9,261 bases of DNA from Saliniplasma sp051745305 (GCA_051745305.1 JBNJDY010000060.1:1-9261); one strand, 5' to 3'; numbered from the stretch's first letter, positions 1 through 6,297 are shown. Made by a program: numbers and translations. Notes: generated by a model from the sequence alone, not told the origin.

Positions 1-2466
1 AAATCAGAACTTCCAGAAGAAATAGAAGTCCAGATGAGAGAGAAGATGAAAGAATTAGAAGAACAGATGGATCAGGAGTTCGGAGGTTCTGAAGATCCAT
101 TATTGGTCTCGGTAAGGTCCGGAGCGGCAGTATCAATGCCGGGGATGATGGATACGGTTTTGAATCTAGGTTTGAACGATGATAATTTAAAAGCTTTGAT
201 AGAAAAAACCGATGAAAGATTCGCCTATGATAGTTATCGCCGTTTTATCAATATGTTCGGTGAAGTAGTAAGAGGTATCCCACATAGTGAGTTTGAGAAA
301 GAATTCGATAAAGTCAAAGATAAGAATGGTGTGGAAAAAGACGTGGACCTGGATGCAGAGGGCATGAAAGAAGTATGTGAAGCATATAAGGGACTTGTTG
401 AAGATATCCCTGATGATCCGTGGGAACAGCTCATGGAAGCGACTAAAGCGGTTTTCTCTTCCTGGGACAACGAGAGAGCTATCAGGTACAGAAACCTAAA
501 TGACCTTCCACATGATATGGGTACGGCGGTTAACGTCCAGGCCATGGTTTATGGTAACACCGGAGATGATTCTGGAAGTGGTGTAGCTTTTACTAGAGAT
601 CCGTCAACTGGTGAGAACAAGATATATGGTGAATTCCTTCGAAATGCACAGGGAGAAGACGTTGTAGCAGGGATAAGAACACCTCTTCATATCGATGACT
701 TAAAAGAGATTTGGCCTGAGATATATGACGAGTTAGAAGAGGTCTGCCAGATATTGGAGGACGAGTACAAAGACATGCAGGACCTTGAATTCACTATCGA
801 AGATGGGGAGTTATACATACTTCAGACTCGAACCGGTAAAAGAACACCGAATTCAGCTGTCAAGATAGCCTATGATATGGTAGAAGAGGGTATCCTAAGT
901 AAAGAAGTCGCTCTTTTAAGGGTTGAAGGTGAACAGATCGAGAAGATATTACACAAACAGATCGATACAGAAGCGGATGTTGAAAAGATTACCAGCGGAT
1001 TGAACGCATCACCAGGTGCAGCTTCCGGGAAAGTTGTTTTTGATACTGATGAGGCTGCCCGAAGGGGGAATGACGGTGAAGATATAATATTAGTAAGGTC
1101 TGAAACCACACCCGATGATATACACGGTATGGCAGCGGCTCGAGGAGTACTGACAAGCAGAGGTGGAATGACAAGTCATGCAGCTGTTGTAGCAAGGGGC
1201 ATGGGTCAGCCCTGTGTTGCAGGTGCCGAGGAGATCGAGATCGACCTTGAAAACGAGTACTTTAAAGTCGGGGATATAAAGGTTGAAGCTGATGACATCA
1301 TCACGATAGATGGGACCACTGGAGATGTCATTTTAGGTGAAGCACCTTTGATAGAACCAAAATTTACAATGGAATTTGAAAAACTTCTAGGTTGGGCCGA
1401 CGATATCAGAAAGATGGGTGTGTGGACAAATGCAGATACTCCAGAGGATGCCCAGAAAGCGTTGGAATTCGGTGCCGAAGGGATCGGTTTGACCAGAACA
1501 GAGCATATGTTCTTCGATCCAGAACGTTTGGGAGTGGTCCATCAGATGATAATTGCTAAGGATGAAGATGATCGGCAAAAAGCAATCGATGAACTCATGC
1601 CCATGCAGAAACAAGACTTCAAGGGCTTGTTCAAAGTCATGGACGGATACCCGTTGACCATCAGATTACTGGATCCCCCGCTCCATGAATTCGCACCGAC
1701 CGATGAGAGTGCACAAAAAGAACTAGCAGAGAAGTTAGATATAGGAGTGGATGAGATCAAGAAAAGAGTAGCCCGATTGGAAGAAGCCAACCCGATGTTG
1801 GGACACAGAGGATGCAGACTCGGGATAACTTATCCAGAGATATATAAGATGCAGGTTAGAGCTATTCTAGAGGCAGCTTCTGAAGCACAGGAAGAGGGCA
1901 TCGACGCTCGACCACATATCATGGTGCCCCTGATCGGAAACGTTAATGAACTCAAGGAGATCAAAGACAATATAGTGATTCCAGCTGCGGAAGAAGTCTT
2001 CAACGAGAATGCAGAAGTTGATTACGAAGTCGGTACTATGATAGAGATACCACGGGCCGCTTTGACCGCCGATAAAATAGCTGAGGAGGCTGATTTCTTC
2101 TCATTCGGTACAAACGATCTGACTCAGATGGGCTTTGGGTTCAGTAGAGATGACGTTGGAACATTCATCCCTGAATACTTAGATAAAGGTATAATCGATA
2201 AGGACCCATTCCAGGTACTAGATCAGGAAGGTATCGGTCAATTGGTTAAAATGGGAACAGAAAAAGGGAGACAGACCAAAGAGGATCTCAGTGTTGGAAT
2301 ATGTGGTGAACACGGTGGAGAACCAAGTTCGGTCAAGTTCTGCTATAGGAACAACTTGGATTACGTGAGCTGTTCACCTTACCGAGTACCTGTTGCAAGG
2401 ATAGCTGCAGCTCAGGTAGTAATAGAAGATGAATTGACCGTTGACGAAGGTGTCGACGGTTACTGA
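1..2466 (+). CDS. ppdK: Pyruvate,phosphate dikinase, 5'-truncated by window edge
   Basis: This enzyme interconverts pyruvate + ATP + Pi and phosphoenolpyruvate + AMP + PPi in the cytoplasm, serving gluconeogenesis or PPi-linked glycolysis. The frame is open from base 1 with no start; 821 residues are visible. The early VSVRSGAAVSMPGMMD motif sits at codons 37-52, with its Arg at codon 39. The matching Arg is residue 92 in the Clostridium symbiosum enzyme as I recall it, so about 55-60 residues are missing. Domains in order: ATP-grasp nucleotide-binding part (about 1-280, including GDDSGSGVAFTRD and QTRTGKRT), swivelling phosphohistidine domain (about 330-425, GGMTSHAAVVARG with catalytic His at codon 393), and PEP/pyruvate TIM barrel (about 450-820, GIGLTRTEHMFF, NPMLGHRGCRLG, SFGTNDLTQM, and GICGEHGGEP with catalytic Cys at codon 768). 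All key residues are present, so the enzyme should be active. The internal ATG at base 34 is not the true start. The protein is strongly acidic. Confidence in the family is very high. Confidence 0.97.
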   Translation, partial: KSELPEEIEVQMREKMKELEEQMDQEFGGSEDPLLVSVRSGAAVSMPGMMDTVLNLGLNDDNLKALIEKTDERFAYDSYRRFINMFGEVVRGIPHSEFEKEFDKVKDKNGVEKDVDLDAEGMKEVCEAYKGLVEDIPDDPWEQLMEATKAVFSSWDNERAIRYRNLNDLPHDMGTAVNVQAMVYGNTGDDSGSGVAFTRDPSTGENKIYGEFLRNAQGEDVVAGIRTPLHIDDLKEIWPEIYDELEEVCQILEDEYKDMQDLEFTIEDGELYILQTRTGKRTPNSAVKIAYDMVEEGILSKEVALLRVEGEQIEKILHKQIDTEADVEKITSGLNASPGAASGKVVFDTDEAARRGNDGEDIILVRSETTPDDIHGMAAARGVLTSRGGMTSHAAVVARGMGQPCVAGAEEIEIDLENEYFKVGDIKVEADDIITIDGTTGDVILGEAPLIEPKFTMEFEKLLGWADDIRKMGVWTNADTPEDAQKALEFGAEGIGLTRTEHMFFDPERLGVVHQMIIAKDEDDRQKAIDELMPMQKQDFKGLFKVMDGYPLTIRLLDPPLHEFAPTDESAQKELAEKLDIGVDEIKKRVARLEEANPMLGHRGCRLGITYPEIYKMQVRAILEAASEAQEEGIDARPHIMVPLIGNVNELKEIKDNIVIPAAEEVFNENAEVDYEVGTMIEIPRAALTADKIAEEADFFSFGTNDLTQMGFGFSRDDVGTFIPEYLDKGIIDKDPFQVLDQEGIGQLVKMGTEKGRQTKEDLSVGICGEHGGEPSSVKFCYRNNLDYVSCSPYRVPVARIAAAQVVIEDELTVDEGVDGY

Positions 2467-2520
2467 GATAAAATAAAATTAAAAACCTTTTCACTTCTTA
2501 TTTTCTCTTTTAATTTTTTC
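2467..2520. terminator. Bidirectional T-tract terminator between convergent genes
   Basis: This short gap separates the PPDK stop from the stop of the leftward acetyltransferase gene. Reading rightward, T-rich runs at 2488-2519 follow PPDK. Reading leftward, the complement of 2468-2485 is also T-rich, downstream of the acetyltransferase. Archaeal termination commonly uses T-tracts without a hairpin, so both convergent transcripts could end here. No stem-loop is obvious. Confidence 0.55.
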
Positions 2521-2534
2521 TATATAGTTATAAA

Positions 2535-2993
2535 TCAATCACTAGGTTTGCTGCCTTCACTCATTTTTTTGAATCGTGTGTGTGTAGGTTTGAACCCCAG
2601 TTTTTCGTAAAATCTTTCTAAGCCAGTATTGTCTTTGTTCAGATGTACCGAGGCTCCAATATCTTCAGGTATCAATCTTTTTATAAGCTCAGCACCCAGA
2701 CCCCTGTTTTGGTATTCTTCCTCAACAGCCAGGTGTGCGATATGAAATTTTTCAAAGAATGGTGTGTATATACCTACGGCAGCACCTATAAGCGAGTTTT
2801 CATGATAGACTCCGACGACTCTTCCCTTTTCGAAGCATTGATGAAGGTCTTCTTTCAGCGCCTCTTTAGATATAAACTCCTGTAGGTAGTGATGAAGGAG
2901 ATCAGCGTATTCTTCGAAAATTTCTGGCTTGACCTCTTCCCTTTTGTACGTTTTGTACTCCCTATCTAGTTTCTTTTTTGGTTCTCCTTTCAT
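2535..2993 (-). CDS. GNAT-family N-acetyltransferase
   Basis: This is a cytoplasmic acetyl-CoA-dependent N-acetyltransferase of unknown substrate. Numbered from the ATG at 2993 (152 aa), the acetyl-CoA pyrophosphate-binding motif A lies around residues 85-105, with QNRGLG at 95-100. Motif B is NTGLERFYEKLGF at about 122-134, the usual C-terminal GNAT signature. The first 20 residues are Lys/Glu-rich with no domain. I chose the ATG because AGGTGG lies four bases upstream. A TTG at 3023, preceded by AGGT, would add ten basic residues and leave only seven bases after the upstream gene. It is the last gene of a leftward operon behind the DUF1611 protein and the PLP enzyme, so the acceptor may be an amino acid handled by them. 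That substrate link is inference; the family is clear. Confidence 0.88.
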   Translation of the reverse strand: MKGEPKKKLDREYKTYKREEVKPEIFEEYADLLHHYLQEFISKEALKEDLHQCFEKGRVVGVYHENSLIGAAVGIYTPFFEKFHIAHLAVEEEYQNRGLGAELIKRLIPEDIGASVHLNKDNTGLERFYEKLGFKPTHTRFKKMSEGSKPSD

Positions 2994-3030
2994 TATTCCA
3001 CCTGAGTTTTTACGCCTGGCCAATATTTAC

Positions 3031-4116
3031 CTAATCCTCTGGCTTCATTTTCTTTATGAAATCGTTCTCTATCTTATCCGCGGTTTTAGTTGGCCTACTC
3101 AGTAATGCGTCTTCCACTGGTAAGTCATACTCTTTCTCGTACTTTTTGACCCATTCATCCACGTCTATACCCCCTTCATGATTCAAACCGATGGCTATGA
3201 CGGAATCAGGGTAGAAGAACTCTATCGCTTCTTTTTCTCTGTCTAGTACGGGTGGAGGCATATTTGGAAGACCTTCTGTTTCCTTTCTTCCGGGTGCATG
3301 GATGAGAACTACGCCGTGGGGGTCGACACCTTTCATGAGGCATAATGGATTACCTCCTTGAGGATGAGCGATGCAGGCCTGTCCCTCTATAATCACCACG
3401 TCAGGATTATTTTCTGTGGAAGCTTGATAAACAACATGCTCGGCTTCACCGCTTAGAAAATCACCCCTGATACCATCTAGTGGGAATCCGTACTTTGCAC
3501 CCTGTATCATACCGGTCTGACCAGTGGCAACGAACACAGGATTATACCCTCTCTCTTTAAGTTCCTTATAAAGTTCTATGCAGAAAGTCCTTTTCCCGAT
3601 GGCGCAGTCGGTACCAGAAACTAGAATTCTCGGAGGATAATCGATATCTCTCAATTTACCGGTGAAAAAGTGTGGATCCTCTGGCTCTTTCCTTACATCC
3701 CATATATCGACTCCGTACTTTTCAGCCCTCTTCTTGAATTCTTCCTCTTCAGAGATATGGTCGTGAGCCCCGTGGACTAGATCCATGCCGTGTTCCATGG
3801 CCTTGAAGAAAACTTCTTTACTATCATATGGAAAGGCCCCCCCGTCCCTAGCGATCCCGTTTATGAATGCTTCTGGTTTTGTATCTAGCTTTTCAACGGC
3901 TTGGTCTAAGCTGTCAAATATAGGTATATCATCTTCCACATCCTCGAATACCTGGCTTACGTAATCGTTTTCGTTTGTGCTGTCGATCACACCTGCGATC
4001 TCATATTTTTCTGAGAATCGTACCAAACCGTTTGCTGTCTTCCCATCGAGTTTTCCGAACTCTCCTTCAGCGTAAACAAGCGCTGGTATCTTTTCTTCAA
4101 TTCCGAACATGATCAT
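3031..4116 (-). CDS. DUF1611 / DgcN-like P-loop protein
   Basis: This 361-residue protein matches the DUF1611 family: an N-terminal Rossmann-like part (about 10-155, with AEGEFG, KTANGLVRF and INGIARDGG) and a C-terminal P-loop part (about 160-355). The P-loop is GTDCAIGKRT at 168-177. TGQTGMIQGAKYG follows at 198-210, then GIRGDFLSGEAE at 215-226 and a Walker-B-like VVIIEGQ at 240-246. A characterised member, DgcN of marine Pseudoalteromonas, is reported to be a D-glutamate N-acetyltransferase working with the epimerase-like DgcA; many archaeal members are annotated only as hypothetical. The gene begins 19 bases after the PLP enzyme and is followed closely by a GNAT gene. Two starts are possible: ATG at 4116 has AGGTAG almost touching it, whereas ATG at 4110 (third residue) has GGT at a better spacing of eight. 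The family call is strong; the substrate is unknown. Confidence 0.88.
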   Translation of the reverse strand: MIMFGIEEKIPALVYAEGEFGKLDGKTANGLVRFSEKYEIAGVIDSTNENDYVSQVFEDVEDDIPIFDSLDQAVEKLDTKPEAFINGIARDGGAFPYDSKEVFFKAMEHGMDLVHGAHDHISEEEEFKKRAEKYGVDIWDVRKEPEDPHFFTGKLRDIDYPPRILVSGTDCAIGKRTFCIELYKELKERGYNPVFVATGQTGMIQGAKYGFPLDGIRGDFLSGEAEHVVYQASTENNPDVVIIEGQACIAHPQGGNPLCLMKGVDPHGVVLIHAPGRKETEGLPNMPPPVLDREKEAIEFFYPDSVIAIGLNHEGGIDVDEWVKKYEKEYDLPVEDALLSRPTKTADKIENDFIKKMKPED

Positions 4117-4135
4117 CTACCTTTTGTTTTTTATA

Positions 4136-5077
4136 TCATTTTAATTTAACGCCGGAAGTGACAACGATAACATGTTTACCATATTGATTGCCTTTATCTA
4201 AAAATCTTTTAAATGCCCCCAAAGCAGATGCTGAACAGGGGATACATTTGATGTTTTCTTCTTCTTTTAACAACCTATGGTAATACAGTATCTCATCATC
4301 ATCTAGGCCTACCGCCATCCCCCCTGTGTCATAAATGGCATTAACTGCCTCCTGTCCATCTAATGACCGCCAATTAAGAAGAGGTTCGTTGACCTCAGAT
4401 TCGGTTATACTAGAGGGATCAAGCTCTAAGAGTTCAGTACTGCCCCTTTCTATCGTTTCTATGATGGCGTTATTACCTGCACTTGAAGCAGCTAGCATAC
4501 TGGGTATATCTTCAGAGCGTTTCTTTCTCCAAAGCAGTCTGAAACCTAGATGCAGACCCGCTAACGTTGTTCCGTTGCCAACTGCGACCGATATGCTTTT
4601 GGGTGTTTCATCCAGTTCATCCTGGATCTCCTCTGAGATGTCAACGTAGGCGATCAATGAGATAGGAGTGTTTTTTCTTCCGGGGTTCGCATCATACCAT
4701 TCATTTTCTCGGGCCATCTTCCGGCTGCTTTCGACAGCTTCTTCGTAACCACCATCTACCCTTAAAATTTCTGCCCCATATTTTTCTATTTTAGCACTCA
4801 TTTTACCAGAGTATTTCTTCGGTATGAAGACCTTACAATCCATATTCGATTTATTGGTAACGAAGCTCATCGCTACAGCATAATTTCCGCATGACCCGAC
4901 TGTAATCGTATCGTAGTCTCGGATTATAGCATCATCTACGTGCTGGATAGCCAGTCTGTCTTTGTGGGTTCCTGTGGGGTTTTCTCCTTCAAGTTTCAGA
5001 TAGATCTCATCTACCCCCCACTTTTTCTCTAAGTTTTCAGCTTTGATCAAGGACGTATCTCCGATTCCGTAGGTCAT
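4136..5077 (-). CDS. PLP-dependent enzyme, fold type II (threonine synthase-like)
   Basis: This is a cytoplasmic fold-type II pyridoxal-phosphate enzyme of 313 residues. The PLP lysine is K39 in ENPTGTHKDR, which resembles the threonine synthase motif NPTGSFKDRG but has His before the Lys, as in the tryptophan synthase beta subunit. The substrate (asparagine) loop is SCGNYAVA at 62-69. The glycine-rich phosphate-binding loop is VGNGTTLAG at 166-174. SASALGAF at 282-289 probably supplies the residue near the pyridine nitrogen, and the end VVTSGVKLK matches the conserved C-terminus of the family. It is shorter than usual threonine synthases and lacks their Cys-rich N-terminal extension. Candidate reactions are beta-elimination, beta-replacement or racemisation of a hydroxy- or amino-acid; I cannot choose. 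It is the first gene of the leftward operon. No Shine-Dalgarno sequence precedes the ATG, and a TATA-like box about 30 bases upstream points to a leaderless transcript. Confidence 0.9.
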   Translation of the reverse strand: MTYGIGDTSLIKAENLEKKWGVDEIYLKLEGENPTGTHKDRLAIQHVDDAIIRDYDTITVGSCGNYAVAMSFVTNKSNMDCKVFIPKKYSGKMSAKIEKYGAEILRVDGGYEEAVESSRKMARENEWYDANPGRKNTPISLIAYVDISEEIQDELDETPKSISVAVGNGTTLAGLHLGFRLLWRKKRSEDIPSMLAASSAGNNAIIETIERGSTELLELDPSSITESEVNEPLLNWRSLDGQEAVNAIYDTGGMAVGLDDDEILYYHRLLKEEENIKCIPCSASALGAFKRFLDKGNQYGKHVIVVTSGVKLK

Positions 5078-5081
5078 CGGT

Positions 5082-5091
5082 TGTTATAACA
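5082..5091. repeat. 10-bp palindrome TGTTATAACA at the operon start
   Basis: TGTTATAACA is a perfect inverted repeat lying 5-14 bases before the PLP enzyme start codon, between its putative TATA box and its start. A dimeric regulator binding here would block transcription initiation. A 10-bp AT-rich palindrome can arise by chance, so the operator role is only a possibility. Confidence 0.25.
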
Positions 5092-5102
5092 CTGAAGTAT
5101 GA

Positions 5103-5109
5103 CATAAAT
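5103..5109 (-). promoter_or_regulatory. Putative TATA box for the leftward PLP/DUF1611/GNAT operon
   Basis: On the minus strand ATTTATG is centred about 29 bases before the ATG at 5077. Archaeal transcription starts about 25-27 bases downstream of the TATA centre, which would place it within a few bases of the start codon. This fits the absence of a ribosome binding site and suggests a leaderless mRNA. Confidence 0.45.
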
Positions 5110-5157
5110 CTTACCTTTTTTGCTCTTATGTATTTCTTCGAATTTTGAGTAGTGTGG

Positions 5158-5165
5158 TATAAATG
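5158..5165 (+). promoter_or_regulatory. Putative TATA box for the small four-helix membrane protein gene
   Basis: TATAAATG lies so that transcription would start near 5188, giving a leader of about 33 bases that carries the Shine-Dalgarno sequence at 5208-5212. A second AT-rich candidate at 5181-5196 would leave only a leader of around ten bases that cuts into that site, so the upstream box is preferred. Confidence 0.4.
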
Positions 5166-5207
5166 ATTTTAACCAAATATATTTATAGTTTAAATACATT
5201 CACCAGA

Positions 5208-5212
5208 GGAGG
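5208..5212 (+). promoter_or_regulatory. Strong Shine-Dalgarno site (GGAGG) for the gene at 5221
   Basis: GGAGG within AGAGGAGGATG lies eight bases before the ATG at 5221, complementary to the 3' end of archaeal 16S rRNA. It fixes the start of this gene and contrasts with the leaderless-looking divergent operon. Confidence 0.7.
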
Positions 5213-5220
5213 ATGAAAAT

Positions 5221-5598
5221 ATGGAATATCAACAACCTCCACCACCATCAGGTGGACAAGGACCTAAAGAAAGACCAACAGGGATAACAATACTGGCTGT
5301 TCTGTATATTATCGGCGGGCTGATGATGCTTTCAGTTCCGGTAATGTTCTCAGCCATGATTCCCTTTGAGATCCCCTTCTTCGCAGAAGTAGGTGTTGTA
5401 TGCTGGGCTGTTTTCGGAATACTAGCACTCTTGTACTTCCTAGTGGCTTTTGGCCTATGGAAAGGACAAGGATGGGCAAGAATGGTTGCCATAATACTGG
5501 CAATAATAGGTTTGATAAATTTCCCCATCGGAACGATTATCAGTATTATATTGCTGATATACCTGTTCAAAGACGAAGTAAAGGCATACTTCGATTAA
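5221..5598 (+). CDS. Small four-helix integral membrane protein, function unknown
   Basis: This 125-residue protein has a short Pro/Gly/Gln-rich cytoplasmic-looking tail (1-18), then about four hydrophobic helices: roughly 22-46, 56-79, 87-101 and 103-117, ending in YLFKDEVKAYFD. RPTGITILAVLYIIGG at 18-33, FGLWKGQGWAR at 77-87 and the charged end after the last helix are hallmarks, as I recall, of a widespread family of small archaeal and bacterial membrane proteins without an assigned function. No catalytic or metal-binding motif is visible. Start choice is secure because of the strong Shine-Dalgarno sequence. It is a single-gene unit, divergent from the PLP enzyme operon and convergent with the zinc-ribbon membrane protein. 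No signal peptide with a cleavage site is evident; the first helix probably acts as the insertion signal. Confidence 0.85.
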   Translation: MEYQQPPPPSGGQGPKERPTGITILAVLYIIGGLMMLSVPVMFSAMIPFEIPFFAEVGVVCWAVFGILALLYFLVAFGLWKGQGWARMVAIILAIIGLINFPIGTIISIILLIYLFKDEVKAYFD

Positions 5599-5608
5599 AC
5601 CCAATTCC

Positions 5609-5625
5609 TTTTTTCTTTATTTTTT
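5609..5625 (+). terminator. T-tract terminator after the small membrane protein gene
   Basis: A run of T broken by a few other bases begins about ten bases after the TAA at 5596-5598. It has the form of an archaeal intrinsic terminator without a hairpin. Confidence 0.5.
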
Positions 5626-5697
5626 AACTTATAATTTTAAAAATTGATAGATATCCTATTAAACTATATTTTAAAAACGATCCAACATTTGATAGAA

Positions 5698-5720
5698 TTT
5701 AAAAAGAAAAAAGAAGAAAG
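5698..5720 (-). terminator. T-tract terminator after the zinc-ribbon membrane protein gene
   Basis: On the minus strand a pyrimidine- and T-rich run follows the TAA at 5727-5725 within five bases. It faces the terminator at 5609-5625 across a convergent gap of 126 bases that holds no gene. Confidence 0.5.
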
Positions 5721-5724
5721 GTTT

Positions 5725-6183
5725 TTACTTGTACGACTGGCAGTTGTCACAGTACCATTTATCATATTGATCGATGTGTCTCATCTGGCTACCACAAGTT
5801 GGACACTGTCTATGTTGCTGGTGTGGAGGCTGTTGAGGTTGCTGTTGATACTGCTGCTGCGGTGGTTGTTGTTGGTGTTGTTGTGGTGGGTACTGCTGCT
5901 GTTGGTATTTTTGCTGTCTTTTACGTTCAACTTCCGCCATATCGGGTCTAACAACTAACCAGATTATCAATCCAATTATACCTAGAACAAGACCTATTAT
6001 AAGCCAAAGTATTCCGTTCTCATCTCTTTTTTCTGCATCTTTGTACATCCAGAATGCTATTATTATCCCGATGATCGCAGGTATTATCCAAATAAAGCAA
6101 AATGCTCCTGCACATACACCGTCGAATATATCTGGCTCATTGATCTGCATCAATATATCGGTTAAGTTAATCGATGTCATCAT
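5725..6183 (-). CDS. Two-helix membrane protein with Gln/Pro-rich linker and C-terminal zinc ribbon
   Basis: This 152-residue protein has two membrane segments (about 24-47 and 58-79) joined by the charged loop YKDAEKRDENG. An exceptionally Gln/Pro/Tyr-rich linker follows (about 89-125), then a C-terminal zinc ribbon with Cys at 127, 130, 145 and 148 (CPTCG ... WYCDNCQSYK). The YKDAEKR-NGILWLIIGLVLG hairpin and the WYC-NCQ ending are patterns I associate with archaeal, particularly Thermoplasmatota-type, membrane proteins of unknown role. The short hairpin loop suggests that both ends lie on the same side, so the ribbon is probably cytoplasmic on a flexible tether, where it could bind a partner. 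AGGGGAT precedes the start: five bases to the ATG at 6183, eight to the ATG at 6180, so either codon may be used. It is divergently transcribed from the sensor kinase, which hints at shared control. Function is not known. Confidence 0.85.
   Translation of the reverse strand: MMTSINLTDILMQINEPDIFDGVCAGAFCFIWIIPAIIGIIIAFWMYKDAEKRDENGILWLIIGLVLGIIGLIIWLVVRPDMAEVERKRQQKYQQQQYPPQQHQQQPPQQQYQQQPQQPPHQQHRQCPTCGSQMRHIDQYDKWYCDNCQSYK
5806..5919. repeat. Imperfect CAG/CAA-type trinucleotide repeat encoding the Gln-rich linker
   Basis: Read on the minus strand, this stretch is dominated by CAG and CAA codons broken by CCA/CCG/CCT Pro and TAC/TAT Tyr codons. The tract is coding and in frame with the zinc-ribbon protein. 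Interruptions are frequent, so it is not a pure microsatellite, but it looks as if it grew by slippage. Length variation in multiples of three would keep the frame. Confidence 0.7.
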
Positions 6184-6188
6184 GTTTT

Positions 6189-6195
6189 ATCCCCT
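6189..6195 (-). promoter_or_regulatory. Shine-Dalgarno-like site for the zinc-ribbon membrane protein
   Basis: AGGGGAT on the minus strand partly matches the archaeal consensus GGAGGTGATC. Its spacing of five bases to the first ATG and eight to the second leaves the exact start undecided by one codon. Confidence 0.5.
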
Positions 6196-6227
6196 ATTTT
6201 AGTGAATGTGTGGAGGTTATTATCGTT

Positions 6228-6235
6228 ATTTAATA
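6228..6235 (-). promoter_or_regulatory. Putative TATA box for the zinc-ribbon membrane protein
   Basis: TATTAAAT on the minus strand would place the transcript start near 6205, giving a leader of about 22 bases containing the ribosome binding site. Position and base composition fit an archaeal promoter. Confidence 0.4.
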
Positions 6236-6269
6236 TTTTTGGAATAAATAACATATTGGTCGGAATATA

Positions 6270-6281
6270 TATGTATACATA
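6270..6281. repeat. 12-bp perfect palindrome between divergent promoters
   Basis: TATGTATACATA is a perfect inverted repeat midway in the 156-base gap between the divergent zinc-ribbon gene and the sensor kinase gene. It lies upstream of both putative TATA boxes, in a very AT-rich stretch that also holds the related sequence AATACATATT at 6281-6290. The position suits an operator or activator site acting on both genes, but AT-rich chance palindromes are common. Confidence 0.35.
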
Positions 6282-6297
6282 ATACATATTAGTAAAC

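Noticed and set aside
234..545. Minus-strand open frame inside PPDK
   Set aside because: Ser-rich low-quality translation antisense to a certain, highly conserved gene; no ribosome binding site or family pattern. The same applies to other antisense frames in 870-1790.
2643..2885. Plus-strand open frame opposite the GNAT gene
   Set aside because: The minus frame carries clear GNAT motifs; the plus translation has none.
3024..3030. Separate promoter for the GNAT gene
   Set aside because: The gap to the DUF1611 gene is at most 37 bases and mostly coding-adjacent; no TATA-like box, so co-transcription is simpler.
4335..4649. Plus-strand open frame inside the PLP enzyme gene
   Set aside because: Shadow of the conserved minus-strand gene, Ser/Leu-rich, no motif.
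5229..5570. Minus-strand frame opposite the four-helix membrane protein
   Set aside because: The plus frame has a strong Shine-Dalgarno sequence and recognisable family motifs; the minus frame is its complement artefact.
5599..5724. Possible small RNA or gene in the convergent gap
   Set aside because: Only AT-rich sequence with T-tracts facing both ways and small repeated bits such as TTTTAAAAA; no stable stem or conserved RNA motif seen.
5806..5919. Repeat tract considered as CRISPR or tandem array
   Set aside because: There are no regular spacers and the units are imperfect codons; it is coding low complexity.
5644..5958. Plus-strand reading frame with a very Leu-rich, membrane-like translation
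   Set aside because: It is the antisense of the CAG/CAA-rich linker of the zinc-ribbon gene; CTG/TTG on the opposite strand reads as Leu. No ribosome binding site, and the start lies in a terminator region.
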